Of a stretch of 64,000 nt of DNA, positions 1-14,115 are shown piece by piece (within the stretch, counting starts at the first letter, position 1; each line of letters starts with the position of its first letter). The position numbers were made by a program, and so were the translations under genes. The notes beneath the pieces were generated by a model. That model saw nothing but the letters and a program-made list of their open reading frames with translations, was not told where the DNA came from and searched no databases. This stretch comes from Dipetalonema caudispina (taxonomy: Eukaryota; Nematoda; Chromadorea; Rhabditida; Onchocercidae), in NCBI GenBank assembly GCA_013365325.1, contig JABVXV010000121.1, positions 1 through 64,000 on the forward strand, in the 5' to 3' direction.

Positions 1-88
<88 letters not shown>

Positions 89-108
89 GTTATTATTATT
101 ATTATTAC

Positions 109-140
<32 letters not shown>
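1..140. repeat. (ATT)n microsatellite at window edge
   Basis: Almost pure ATT trinucleotide repeat from the first base, with single-base interruptions near 88 and 107. It probably extends past the left edge of the window. No coding function is supported. Confidence 0.95.
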
Positions 141-141
<1 letters not shown>

Positions 142-2790
142 TCCAGTATCGAGAAGCTTAATCCACTATAGAGAAATCTGGTTGAGTAACGTAAGATTTG
201 AGTAAATTGGTTGGTGAATATATTCAAATAAATTGAAATGCAAGCATGTTGTGGTATATTTAAATCATATTTTTTGGAAAAATAACGAAATAACGTCAAT
301 AATTCATCTTTTCACATTGTTTAATACAAATGAAAGTTTAATTATCCTAAAATTACAAAATTTACCCTCTATATCCTGAAATTATGGCAATATACTCAGG
401 TTATCCTAGAATTCGCTATTTTAAGGGGAAAAAAAAAGAAGCAGCAGAAAATTGTTTTGCACGAAATATTTTCGAAATATGCCCGCAATATCATTTATTA
501 ATTAATTTAAATAATACCAGCTTATCATCAATTATCTCGAAAAATAACTAATGTATAAGTGAAAAATAATTGTGATTGTACTAAGATATTAAATAGTTTT
601 GTTGAACTTATCAAAAATTTATTCAGATTTAGAATTGAAAAATCAAAAGAATTGTAAATTTCATTATTAATTATTTTCAATATTTATAGACCATTGTTCA
701 AATTTGTCATTGTGGAGCTAAGTGACATGGCAAAAATGCAACACTTAATTATTTTCCCCACACAGATTCAAGTTTTGCTTCCTGAATATAATTTCAGGCC
801 ATTTCTAATCCATTTTAATTCTAATTTACTTTCAGCCTAATTTAACTTTAATTCACTGAAATTAATTTTGCGTTGAAAATTCTGGTTTGGATTTTCGAAA
901 TTGTCAATTATATTGTATTATACTGTAAATCGTTACCTTATCAAATTAGTTTATTTGACGTGAATATGTGTTTATGTATTTCATTTTGAGTATATTATTT
1001 ATCATTTTAAGTTTCAATGTGTTTTCCATTTATTTATTAGTTTTTTTTCCTATTTAAGCTGTTTTATGTGATTAACAAATAATTAAACATACTTGAAAAA
1101 AATTCTTCAAACCATAATTACATTGTAATTCATTGCACATGGAAATGATTCTCATTTATGGTATTATGTTATCAAATATCGGCAGTGTATCAACGGAAAC
1201 ATCACGAAGCATTGGAGCTGCCGGAATGAATATACCGATTAAATTATACAGGATGCAAACGTCAAATGTCGTGAACATTCCTACCGATACGTCATATGCT
1301 CAGGCCTATTAATGAAAGATTAATTATTAATTTAATGAGATGTAAAAATACCGATACTTCTTATCTTAACTTCACTGATAAACACTAATCCGGTCATAAG
1401 TCCGTTATGCCCGGAAACAGGACTAGTACGTATAGGAATAAAATTTTCAGATATTATTACTACTAAAATAAAAAATAACTTTTTTTTTCCACTATTTTCA
1501 AAAAGCAAAAAATTTAATTGACTTAATAATTTTATCAAAAAAATTTTTCCTTATGATTTTTTTTTGATAAGTTAAGTAGTGTTTCGTTGTTGGTAATCAA
1601 ATAATATTTTATAAATTTTGAAATAGTTTATTTATTTCAATTCGTTCATTTCTTGATTGATTTTTTGCTATTTCGAAATTACATCAAAACAAATATTTAT
1701 AAAACTATTACCAACTATTACAATCGGCCATTCCGAGTAATTTTTGTTCATCATTTGATCATAACAATAATAATTCGAATTACCAATCAATAAATGATAA
1801 ATGATAAAGAGAAAACATGATTACTTTAATTTTTGATCAAGTAAAAGGTATTAGCATCAGAATAAGACAAATTATTGGAAAATTAATTTTTTATTGAAAT
1901 TATGATTGATGCAAAATTTTCAACTGCGTCTAACACTTTATTTTAATAACCAATAATTGATTCTAATTTCGTCATGAAATAATGAGCAATTAATTCGTTG
2001 TATTACAATATTAAATATTATCAAAGATTAAAAATTCAAATAAACATTTTAATTTTTATAAAATCCTTTTTCTTTGTTATAAAATATACACAATATTATT
2101 AAGAATTTTAATCAGTAATAATTAGATGTTGTTTATTGTTACAAATGGAATATCGAATAGTGTAAACAAAAATTTACAGTTTGTAGTAATCGTTATAATT
2201 TCAAGTAATCTTTTTTTTTTTTTTCATACTTGAGTTAAAAAATTTAAAATTAAATTTACTATTCATTAAGCAAAGTTATAAAATGCTGAAGTAAGAAGCA
2301 AATAGAACAATTAATGATAATAATTTATCAGTTTACTTGTTTTTTTTTTTTCTCCATTTTTTATTAATATTTTTTTTTTCTTATTTCTCAAAAATGTGGA
2401 CAAACCTGTCTCTTTTCCGTATCCGTATTTCTGTTCATTTTTGTATTGCAATTATTTACCAGTACTGCTTGCATATTTCGGAAATTTGTCAAGAAATTAC
2501 TGTCATTCATAAATAATTGATCCGGTAAAGATTACATAAGTACTTCCGTTTTTTTTTTTTTCCATTTTATTTTTATCGTTGTTTTATTCATTGTTTTCAA
2601 GTAAAAATTCAAATTGTAACATAAATTGAATAATGAAGAGTGAAAAATAAAAGTAGCAAATATTTGAGGAAATTTTTGAAAACGAAAAAATTGTTCCACT
2701 ATTTCATTCATATTAACAACATCAATTTATTTACTTTTAAAAAATTAAAAATTTTTTACGAATTTCATTTACACATGTCGGTTATCATTT

Positions 2791-2860
2791 CATATAACAT
2801 TTTACAATCTCACATGACATTTCACAATTTCACATGACATTTTACATTTTCACATGACAG
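2791..2860. repeat. Short 20-bp tandem repeat, about 3.5 copies
   Basis: Units begin at 2791, 2811, 2831 and 2851 and share the core CACATGACATTTTACA with a few substitutions. The first copy is the most diverged and the last is cut short. The exact 20-bp spacing supports a small minisatellite. Confidence 0.75.
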
Positions 2861-5103
2861 GTTATCAACATCATTGCTTCCATATAAACATACATTATTA
2901 CTATTATCAGATGATGGGACAAATAATTGTTACATGAGACAAAAAAGTAAAAAAAAAAAAATTAGAAAATAAAATTTTTAAATAATAATCGAAAATTGGA
3001 TAATTACTGCTATTTAAAAAGGAATAAAACAAAAAAAAAAAAAAATTTTTTTTTTTTTTTTTCAATCGAATTGATAGATAAAAAAAAAAAAAAAAAAAAT
3101 TACTTGTTCACGTTCTTTGACATTTGATAAGTGAATGTAATTTTGATAGAAAAAAATTTTTTGTTTTATGAAAAATGAGTGTAATTAATTCGTATGAATA
3201 AGAAAAAAGAAAAAAAAAAAAAAAAAAAAAAAAAGAGAAGAAAAAAGAATGCAAATGAAAGAATTCACCAAATGGAACGTTTTAATTTTTAAATGATTTT
3301 TTGAATAATTTTATTCTATATGTATGCTAATGTATTATTATAATTATATATTTTAATGAAAATATGATAAATATTTTTGTTTCTATTATTATTAATAATC
3401 AATATTTAAGTTTTAATAATACATTCTAGTATTTCTTTTTTGGAATTATCAAAGTCCATTAATTAATGATCGTTAGTGAAATCGATCGATTAAAAGTACA
3501 TGATTGAAGAATGGAATAAACTGTTGCATGGTAATCATTACAAAATCAAATTGTTGAAATTATTTCGATGAGGAAAAAAAAATCTTAAGGATGATAATTT
3601 AGGAATTGAATTTTTTTTAACTTAAATCCTCACTTGAAATGATATCCTAATTAATTTTTGTCTATAAATGTAATTGGATTTAACTTAATTCATTTCCAGG
3701 GAAATTAAGTAAATTTTCGATAAGTTCATTGTTATAATTTTCATCTAAATTATTAACATTCTTTTATGATGAAATTTGAATTAAGATACATTTAATAGAT
3801 GCATACGAATTGGGATATGTTAATGTGCAAAAACAAATTTAGCTATTTTAATTAATTGTGAAAATAGGATCATAATTACAAGCACAGTTAACATATTAAT
3901 AAGCATGGATGATCAAACTGCAAAAAACCTAATCATATATTATCGTAACTAACCATCTATTATTTTGAAATCGGAATCAATCGATGTAATTATATGTAAT
4001 TGAGTAATGGATAAATGATATCTCTGATATGGTGAAAAAAATTCTCATATTTTCAATTATATATTTTAACCAATTTCAAATCGAACTTCTACAAATTTGA
4101 TGAAAATTTTTTTAGAAAATTGTCTAAAAGTTGGACTTAATTAGAAGTTAACAATACTGGAAAATTGGTGAAGTGAAATTAAAAGACGAGTTTAAAGTTA
4201 AGACCGCCTGCTGGTTAAAATTTTCATCTCTTTTTCCTCCTCCTTCCCTCCTCCCCTCTTATTTTATCACTTATTTCTTACCTAAAAATTATTTTTCCTC
4301 ATAAAATAAGTTCTTATTTACCGATATATTTGCATAACTATACATGCATTATTAATTGATATAAATGTGTTTATGAGTATTTCTGCATATGTTTATATAT
4401 ATATTTGTATAAGTTATTGAACTTTTTAATCAATCAAAATAACAAATATTCCAACCAAATCAATTCATTATTCATTCTAAGTTTGACAATCGCAATAATA
4501 ATAATAATATTTGGTGTATAAAATAAACAAACATAATTCAATAATGATAATAAAAACAATATTTATTGGGCAAATAAAACATAAACAATTTGATAATAAT
4601 CATATTTATTGAACAAATAACAATTATTTAATAATGCAATAAAAACATTTATCAATTGATATTATTTGTTTCATTCAATTTTTCAGCTTTTTAAAAGCAT
4701 ATAAGTTGAACATTTTTAATTTAGAAGACTTCCATGAATTCCCCTACTTTAATTATTCTACACTTATCGATAATATTAATGCTTATCATAATTTTTTTTA
4801 TTAAAATTTGATAAAAATTTCAAATAATTCCATTAAAAAAATATTTGAAAATTCTATTCAATTTTTCAAGCATTCTTTCTATATTTAATAAGAAAATTTG
4901 TTGAGGAAAAATAATTGATTAACGATACTCTAATTGATACATTAATACTAATAATTAATCATTCAAAATCTTTTACCATTAATATGCAAAAAATTTATCG
5001 ATAATAGAAATTGTTATATTTCTGATCATATTACAGAGTTAAACTTTCCCTTTAAAATTTATTAAATTTTTATTCATTGAAAAATATACACCCTTAATTT
5101 CTA

Positions 5104-5128
5104 TGTATATATATATATATATATATAT
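5104..5128. repeat. (TA)n dinucleotide run
   Basis: Uninterrupted alternating TA of about 24 bases in non-coding DNA. Confidence 0.8.
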
Positions 5129-6489
5129 CATCTATCATTTATATTTTATTGAGAAATGATAACGATCGAATTATACTGTGGAATTCATAGTACAAATCAA
5201 TGATCCATCATACAATGGTCATCAATTGGTCATTGATATAAATGGTCATTGAACGACGATAATTATTCATTCGTTTAAGTGTCATAGCAATGAATTATAA
5301 TATATGTAATATCTGTCATATCTATTACAATTTACATACTCTCAAATACTACCATCATCATATAATAGCTTAAAACAATTGAAAACTTTTATCGATCAAA
5401 AACTAAATTACTAAATAAAACAGAATTTTCACTTGGTAAATATCACATTTATAAATACACCAAATTATGATATCGATAAATTATTCATCATGATAATAAT
5501 CATTAGATTAATCTTTCCGCTATTCCACATTTAAAGAATGATTAATTAGGTCAATTTCTATCAAAAATATTGTTAGCTCTATTTCAGGTCAACTGATAAT
5601 TCACAACATACTTCAGGGGTCATTCGCATCATTTCATTCTATTCACTACAAATCTTTCCTTTCTCTACCATTCTTTCTATCTCATCTCTTCCTTCATCTA
5701 TTTCTTCACATCTATCTCTCTCTCAAATATTGTATTATATAGATATGTGTATATATGTCTGCATCTACATGTATATATCAATATCTCAATGTATATTTGC
5801 ATTATTTACAATTCTTCTCTTCCTCTCTTCCCTATATCTATTTATCTATCACACCAATACTTTTTCATCAATCATCCAACATTTTTCTTGCGTTCCGGAT
5901 GTTTCCTTCCTTTCTCAACTAGCAATTATATTTACGAATTTGTTAAATAATATGACGTAAACTACGTAAATTTTACTTTAATTAACGTAATATAAAATAT
6001 TTTCATTATGCTAATGTTAAGTGAAAATAAAAACGAATGAATATTAGATAGATGACAAAATATGAAATAGATTGATTGAAAATTTATTATAAAATTTCTT
6101 CTTTAATTATTCCAAATTTTAGAAATTTTTAAAAATATTCACTTATTCTTTTCATTTTTAGAATTTTTTAATCTTTTTCCTTTTTTTTGTTAATCTTTAT
6201 TAACATCAAGCAGATATAAATGTTTAAATTGAACAAATTTGTTATTCAATAGAAAATAATATAAGTATTATAATTTTTAGTTATAAATTATCAAACTATG
6301 CGATTAAATCGTAATTTTTTTCTCAGTTCACGTAAATTTTTTTTTTTTTTTTTTTTTTAATTGAATTTGATGAATAATTTTCGTTTCAATTCCATTTTTT
6401 CTTTTTTTTTTTATTCATTTTGCCCTTTCTTACTTTCCCTTTCTTTCTCCATCTTTTACCATTCTACTCATTTATTTAACTCTTTCATT

Positions 6490-6492
6490 CTC

Positions 6493-6529
<37 letters not shown>
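6490..6529. repeat. (CT)n microsatellite
   Basis: Near-perfect CT repeat with one CCC interruption. A (GA)n run lies about 400 bp downstream at 6919-6965, so the two could pair as an imperfect inverted repeat. Confidence 0.9.
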
Positions 6530-6918
6530 GTTCACAGTCATACCTTTTATTTGCTTGCTCGCCCGTATATCCGTCATCTATTTGATTTATTTCACAATAT
6601 ATAAAAGGTGCGATACGATTTCATAACGATAGAAGTGCTATTTAAGGCCTAACTAAGTCCTTTAAAAGGTTCGTACCTTTATCTTTTCCAAAATTTGCAT
6701 ATTTGTTGAAAATATTAATTCTGAAAAAAATGAATATAGCTTGGAAAGGTAAGGAAATATTCATCCTACTATTACTATCATTATTACTAATTGTTATAAT
6801 AACTTACTATCATTATTACTTTATGTTATTCCAGTCTAATATAATACTAATTAGAAAGCAGAAGAGAAAAATTAATCGTATCATTATTATCACTTCTAAT
6901 AATCAAGTGATATGTTGA

Positions 6919-6965
6919 AAGAGAGAGAGGGAGAGAGAGAGAGAGAGGGAGAAAGAAAGAGAGAA
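6919..6965. repeat. (GA)n microsatellite
   Basis: GA-rich repeat with GGG and AAA interruptions. It is the purine-strand counterpart of the (CT)n run at 6490-6529. Confidence 0.9.
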
Positions 6966-8093
6966 TATGACAATATTTTTCTTATAATTTTTTTTTTGTA
7001 AATGAATCTATGCCATTAATAAGTATGCTACATATGAACTAAACAGATGTTTGCGTATCATTATTTCCTATTAATTTAACAATAAAAAGGAAATGAAAGG
7101 AATTTGTATTTAAAATATTTACATTTTAACTATGTAAATTATAAATTGAATAAAGATAAAACTGTAAACAAAATTTACCTTCTCTGATAGCATCTATAAA
7201 TTTACCTTTTCATATATTATTATTATACTCTTTTCTTTTCCATCCTCTTTCTCCCTCTCCCTCTCTCTCTCCTTCTCTTTTACTTTCTTCCTCTCCCATT
7301 TTTTTCCTTTTTTTTTTTCTTCTTAATTTATGTAATGCCCAATTTTTAAAAGGTTTTTTTTTTTTCCTTTTTTCATAAATAAGTAACAATGTGAGCAATT
7401 TTTGTAGAAATATGAATAGAGCTTTAACGAAGATAGGAGGAAAAATTTTCATAGAAGAAATAAAAGATAAAAAAAAACTTATTACAATGAAAAAGATTAA
7501 TTCTTAAATGTAATATGAATTAGGATTGAAGGATGAAAAATGACGAAATTAAATGATTCCAGGGTCAATTTTTTTTTGCTTGAAGAATTAACGATGAAAT
7601 GAATTTAATAATATTTCAAAACTTTTAATGTAACATCTTTATCTCGTATCAGTAATGGTAACAATAATTGATGACAATGCTAATACTATTAGTAATTAAT
7701 AATATTAATAATAATAATGAAATTGATAAAAATATTAAAGGGAATTGTAATATGCATTTTATGTATTCAAACAAATCAATATTATATCATGTTTGTTAAA
7801 TAATAGGATTAATTCGTACTTTTAATTGCAATACTATATTTATGATTGCATGCATGCATGCACACATGCATGTATGGATGTTATGTATGTATGTATCTGT
7901 ACTGAATGCAATCATCGTTATATAGCGAGAATGAATGGTAGCATATTGTAGTGTTATATGTCTCATTATGCTACACAAAAAGTTTAAGGAATGAAACGAA
8001 CGGTTGGCATTTGTCCCAAAAGTGGAAGGAGCAATTTTCGATGCGTTATTCTTTGTGTCAGATAGTGCGAGTTTCGTTCATTTTCATCTATGA

Positions 8094-8136
8094 TTGCAAT
8101 TGCAATTGCAATTGCGTTTGCGTTTGCGTTGCGTTC
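8094..8136. repeat. Hexanucleotide repeat, TTGCAA changing to GTTTGC
   Basis: Three or more copies of TTGCAA are followed directly by about three copies of GTTTGC, as if one hexamer array mutated into another. No gene is associated with it. Confidence 0.8.
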
Positions 8137-8277
8137 CGCTGCATGTTGGATCTTTGCCAATACTCGCACCCCTCCGTTACGCTTCTCTTTTTCCTTTTCC
8201 TCTTTCTTCTTCTCCTCCTTCTTCCGATATACATAAATATATAGTGCATACAGATATATGTATATATATATTCAGGT

Positions 8278-8350
8278 ATACATCCACATACACATACATA
8301 GACATACACACATACATACATACATACATACATACACAAACATACATAGA
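8278..8350. repeat. (CATA)n tetranucleotide repeat
   Basis: Tandem CATA units with CACA and GACA variants. Another tetranucleotide block on the opposite strand sense, (TATG)n/(TG)n, lies at 8432-8474. Confidence 0.85.
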
Positions 8351-8431
8351 TGTGATGATAGAACCACGGGTGGGCAATATGTGAACATCTAATGTATTAT
8401 GCTACTGATTGGATCTGAGTCAGTTTATCGC

Positions 8432-8474
8432 TATGTATGTGTATGTATGTGTGTGTGTGTGTATGTATGTATGT
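8432..8474. repeat. (TATG)n/(TG)n microsatellite
   Basis: Compound repeat: TATG units flank a pure TG run at about 8449-8462. Confidence 0.85.
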
Positions 8475-8625
8475 TAGGCGGTGAGAGGAAAGTTGAAATG
8501 AGCTCAACATGATGAATGAATGAATGACTTACTGCCGGAAGTCTCATGGTAACCGGATTTATTGCCGGAAGTTTGAAGTTAATACAGGATCGATATGATT
8601 TGCGATTAGTTAAATATGATGTACG

Positions 8626-8733
8626 ATTATTATTATTATTATTATTGTTATTATTGTTTGCTACTATTATTATTATTAATATCATTGTTATCATTACTAA
8701 TTTTCATTACTATTATTATTATTATTGTTACTG

Positions 8734-8776
<43 letters not shown>

Positions 8777-8808
8777 TATTATTATCATTATTATTATTAT
8801 TATTATTA

Positions 8809-8863
<55 letters not shown>

Positions 8864-9185
8864 TATTATTATTATTGTTATTATTATTACTATTACTATT
8901 ATTATTACTATTATTACCACTATTATTATTACTAATTATTGATTATTGTTATTAGTTATTATTATTATTACTAATACTATTATCATTGCTATTATTACTA
9001 TTACTTTTATTATTATTATCATTATTATTATTATTATTATTATTATCATTATTATTATTATCATTATTATTATTATTATTAATTGTTAATTATTATTGTT
9101 ATCGTTATTATTAATTATTAATGATAATAATTATTATTGTTATTATTGTCATTATAATTAGTGTCATTGTTATCATTAATTTATT
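8626..9185. repeat. Degenerate (TTA)n tract, about 560 bp
   Basis: A long TTA/ATT trinucleotide array with scattered C and G substitutions giving TAC, TTG and ATC units. It produces long false open frames in all readings (poly-Tyr, poly-Ile, poly-Leu, poly-Asn). The amount of substitution indicates an old array rather than a recently expanded one, unlike the purer copy at 1-140. Confidence 0.95.
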
Positions 9186-11477
9186 ATTTGTATTGTATGA
9201 AAATTTAGGGATTAGTTAGTTTAAATTTATTATGTATAACGATAGAAGCGATGGATGTTTTATAAACAGAAAGAGTTGAAAAAAAAAAAAAAAAAAAGAG
9301 AGAAATGATGATATAATACTTACCCTTATATGGTTTTTATCATGAAAAAAGAAAAAAAACGGAAACAAAAATGTATGGTATAGGATATTTTCGATTAATA
9401 TTTTGAATAATTGAAAGTAGGAAATATATATAAATATATATGGGAATATAATATAATTATAGGTTAACTAAATGTTATCCAACTGAGCAGAGTGAGAAAA
9501 AATGCAAGAGGAAAAAATAAGCGTTCAGTTGTGATAAAGCTATAGGTGAAGAAGCTTTCCAAGGACAACTTCTGATACCTTTTTTTTTTTTTTAAAAAAA
9601 AAAAAATGAATTTAATTATGTGGAAGGGAAATGACGTGTGACAACATCATCAATTCATAATGTGTATGAGTGATATTTTTCAACACTTATAATAAATACT
9701 TGAAGGAGTGGAAATTGTTAAAGAAAAAAGAAAAAAAAAAAGAGGTAATATGTTATTCGTCTTTCTTTCTTTTTTTTTTTTTTTTTTTTTTTTTCTTTTC
9801 TTTTTCGTCCGATGATGGAAAAGTAAATTTTTCATTTTGTTTTCTTTTTTCATTTATTCCAACTATAATTGAGTAAATCGTTGACAAATTACAATCAATC
9901 ATTTTTCATTTTGTATAGATGAAATTTCATTAAAATTCTTTTCCAATTATCAAATCGACAGTATAAATTAATCCATTTAAAATTGGAATTAGTTTTTTTT
10001 TTTTTCCTTTTTTCTTTTTGATAAATATATTCATATTATATATTTAATATGAGATTAATATTGGTAAAATTTTTCATATTTCGTTTTCTTCTTTTAAATT
10101 TCAACAGTATCGAATCTGATTTCTTTTTTTTTTTTTTCCCATCCCTTTCCCGTTTCCACTCAGTTTGGAATTTTTGAAATGTTCGCTTCGATGAAAAAGT
10201 GAATGATTTGTTGCAGCGCGCTGTTAGTTCGATAAAGGCAGTTTTTTTCTTCATAAAAATTTAGGAAAAGTGCAGGAATTTTTGAAAAATTTTCTGTGTT
10301 TATTTCAAAAGTTGTGTGGAAAAAACACCGGTAATTGAGTATATTTTTTTTTTTTCGAAGCGTTTTAATCTTATTTGAAATCTTTTTTCAATGTGGTCTT
10401 TATTTTTGCATCGCTTTTTTCCTCCTCCTTTTTTTCTTATCAAATTTGGTATTCAAAGAAATGAAACGAAACGATTGGAGTTTGAACCTATTAAGCTACA
10501 ATTCTCAAAGTTTGAAATTTACGTAATTTGAAAAATTAAAATTTAAATGTGTAAAACACATTTCTATCAAGTTGATCATGCTTGAAATTCGCAATAATTT
10601 AAACTGGTAATTTAAAGAATTGAAATTTGAACAATATTTTTAAGCTACAATTTTATCAATCTTAAATTTTTTAATGTATGATTAAAGTTTTAAAATCTAA
10701 GGCATTTTTTATTTTTTATTTTTTTCTTTTAAAACTATAGTTGTTTAATCAAAATTTGAGACACATTTCTATAAAATATGTAATGATCGTTCGAATCGAG
10801 CTGTTCAGAACTAAAGGATAACAATTGCTTTTACATTTCATTTCATGCATTAAAAAATTGAAAAATGAAATGAAAACATTGGATATCATCGGTGAAGTTA
10901 CTAAAATTTCATCACTTCGTCATTCTTTTCCTTTCATTCTCTTTTCTTCCTCCTATATATCCATATGATACTATTTTATTATTTATAATTAAGATTTGTA
11001 TTATTTATCATTTAATTTTTCATTTATCATCAATTTTATAATATTAATAACATTTCATACTTATCATTTCATTTTATTCCAATTTTTATTAATCAAATAA
11101 TTCATACAATTATACCATTTTTCTTCTAATTAATTAAATTTTTTTTTATTTCGATCAAAAAAAAAAAAAAAAATTACTAATCGATTAATAGATGATACGA
11201 AGTAAACATTCCTTTTTCTTTTTTTTTTTTTTCCCTATCATATTACAATATAATATTCTTCATTAAAATGATAAAGATAGCAAAATTAGCAATATTAAAA
11301 TAGAAATAATCTTGGATAATTTAACTTGGGTAACATTTTTTTTTTTTTTTGTTCCCATTGAATAACACTGGAAATATACTATCAGCGAATGAGTCATACT
11401 TTGTTCGAACATTTTTGTATATGTAATATATATTCTCATTGCATATGAATTGCTCATATTTCTTATTGGCTTCGATA

Positions 11478-11536
11478 GTTATTGTTATTGTTATTGTTCT
11501 TACTCTTATTGTTCTTATTATTATTATTATTATTGT
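11478..11536. repeat. (TTATTG)n/(TTA)n repeat
   Basis: Hexamer-like TTATTG units pass into pure TTA units. Non-coding. Confidence 0.75.
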
Positions 11537-12323
11537 TAATATTATCATCATGAAATACTTTATATTTTTTTCCCATTCTTTATATTATTAAATTTCAAAC
11601 GTGAAAAATAATTGTATCATAATGAAGAGAATGTGAAATATTTTTAAATACATATGAAAAAATTATAAGTGAAATTAATAATTATATAATTTTTAAGTTA
11701 AAATTTGATTTTATAATTGTTGATATAAGATAAAAAAAAAAAAAAAAAAAAGATGATTTATTTCAATATGCTATTATTTGTTAGTATTAGTATTATTACT
11801 AATAATTGTATTGAAGAAATAGATTATGTGAACTTTTTGTTGAATTTATTCAAGTGTACACCATATGTAAAAGTATGAATTGTTGTTAATCAATGATAAT
11901 ATCATATAGATGATAGTAAAATGTTAAGAACTTAACATTCCTGATACACACACGTATATATATATATCAGTATATTTCAGAGTATTTGTCCATAATTTAG
12001 TAATAATTTATAATTATCAAAAAATGTTCCTATATGAATAATATATACTAATAATAGTATTAATATTAAATTTTATATAGAATTGCTAACAATATACAAA
12101 ATAAGAATTATATAGAAATAAGAATGGGTGGAAAAAAAAAAAGTAAAAATTATAGGTATATTTTTATTAGTTAAATTTTCATACTTAATTATCTTTTTCT
12201 TTTCTATTACTTATTTGTTAATTTTTAGATAACTTTTTTGATAATAATTATCTTTCAATTTCATTTAAGTTTCAATTTCAACTATTGATAATTGTAGTAC
12301 AAAATATGCCATGTTTTAATAGG

Positions 12324-12492
12324 CATCATCATCATCATCATTATCATTATTATTATCATCATCCATTATTTACAACAATCTATCTACGTTATTTGTAGTA
12401 ATGCATGTATGTATTTGTCATTGAAGGACTGTCTTCTTCATTTATATATTTTCACTAAAGATAGTAAGTAGTAGTAGTAGTAGTAGTAGTAG
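12324..12492. repeat. (ATC)n and (AGT)n trinucleotide repeats
   Basis: Two separate short arrays: ATC/ATT units at 12324-12364 and a pure AGT run of about nine units at 12466-12492. The sequence between them is unremarkable. Confidence 0.8.
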
Positions 12493-12675
12493 TTAATGAT
12501 TGGTATTGATATTATTTACATGCCAACAAAATTTTCGTCCTTTTTACAAAAATGATGCAATTCATCGATTTGATTTATCAACAATCAACCTTAACCATCA
12601 TTTGAGCCAAATGACAATCGGATGGTGATGGATACACACACTACTATGAATGTATCTGTCCTTGTCACCCATCTT

Positions 12676-12711
12676 TTTCTTTCTTTCTTTCTTTCTTTCT
12701 TCTTTCTACTT

Positions 12712-12754
<43 letters not shown>
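12676..12754. repeat. (CTTT)n followed by (TAC)n microsatellite
   Basis: Compound repeat: TTTC units at about 12676-12706, then about 14 pure TAC units to 12754. The TAC part is very regular and probably length-polymorphic. Confidence 0.9.
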
Positions 12755-13116
12755 ATATTCCTCTAATCAGTTCACATTTTCGAATTATTTGTATTGTCTT
12801 TTTTCATTATTTTATTATTTATTTTGAATTTTTTTTTTTTTTTGTATATTTTTAGAATACTTATATATTTGTGTACATCTATATTACTATTATTATTATT
12901 ATTGTTATTTGGTGTTGATATTAATAGTAACAATAATAATGGTTATGTTTGGTTAGTTTTATATGCTATATTAAATGGATGAAAATTTAACAGCTGTAGA
13001 GGACGACATTATGTCATATTATCGTCACCTTACACCATTCATTCTTTCAGCATTGTTTGCACATGTTTCCGAAAACTCGAGAAATGTTGCACATCGAAGG
13101 AAGAGACATTACGATA

Positions 13117-13486
13117 ATGATGATGATGATGAATGACAATAAAAGGAGGAGGAGGAGAAGAAGGAGTAAGAGAATGAGAAGAGAAGAATGAAAGTTGTAG
13201 AAAATTAAATGTAAGATTGGAAGACGATCAGGAAAGAAGAAGTGAGGTTATTACAAAATTGTAGTTGTAGGTTATTTGTCGAAGCTTGTAACAATCATTA
13301 TATACATTTTGTCGTCCTTGCTACATACATTCTTATTTTCTTTTTATCTTTTTCCTTTTTTTTTTTTTCTTTTTTTTTTGACACTTAGTTCATTGGTAAT
13401 GATAATAATGATAATGATAATGACTGTGACGGTGATGACAACTATAGTAATGATTGCGATGAAAAGATGATGATGATGATGATGAT
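13117..13486. repeat. (GAT)n patches
   Basis: Short GAT runs at 13117-13131 and 13466-13486, with more loosely spaced GATAAT units between them at about 13399-13422. No gene seen. Confidence 0.7.
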
Positions 13487-13990
13487 CGTCACCATTGTTT
13501 TTCACAATTCATCTTTACCACGATTATTTCCTTTCATATTACTACTTATATTTCTCTATCAATAATCTTTCGTAAATGAATAGTATTTACTCAAATCTTT
13601 CTTCGTATCAAAAAAAAAAAAAAACCGATATTTTTTAAATTTGCAAACATGTAATATTCATTAATCAATTTTTATCTTTAATAATTTCTATTATAATTAC
13701 TAGTTTGCTATTAATACTCATAAGGATAAAGCTTTTTCAAATTTCACTTTCTTCCATGTCTATTTTCCAACGGTTTATGAAAATAATCTTAGTTGAAAAA
13801 ACATTACAATAGAATAAGATATGTTATGAATGTTGGATGTTGTGTGTATCATTCATCCTGTTTGTAGTATTTTTACAGATGATACATTCCATTGTATCAT
13901 CATATACACGTCATCTTCAGTTTTATGCAACAAATTTATGTCAAAAATTTGGGTCAATTTTATTTGTTTCATTTCAGCAAGATGTTTTAT

Positions 13991-13992
<2 letters not shown>

Positions 13993-14060
<68 letters not shown>

Positions 14061-14115
14061 TTTTTTTTCTTTATTTTTTTTTCTTAATTTTTTTTTTTTT
14101 TTTTTTTTTTTTTTT
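13993..14115. repeat. Very long poly-T tract
   Basis: About 67 uninterrupted T residues to 14059, then further T runs broken by single G, C or A residues to 14115. It creates false poly-Phe frames. A run of this length is prone to replication slippage and sequencing error, so its length in this assembly is uncertain. Confidence 0.9.

Noticed and set aside
6361..6585. Ser/Phe-rich frame of 74 codons
   Set aside because: Produced by T runs and the (CT)n repeat; no splice or motif support.
8546..8955. Long open frames (poly-Tyr, poly-Ile, poly-Leu, poly-Asn) on both strands
   Set aside because: They are all readings of the (TTA)n microsatellite, which lacks stops in most frames.
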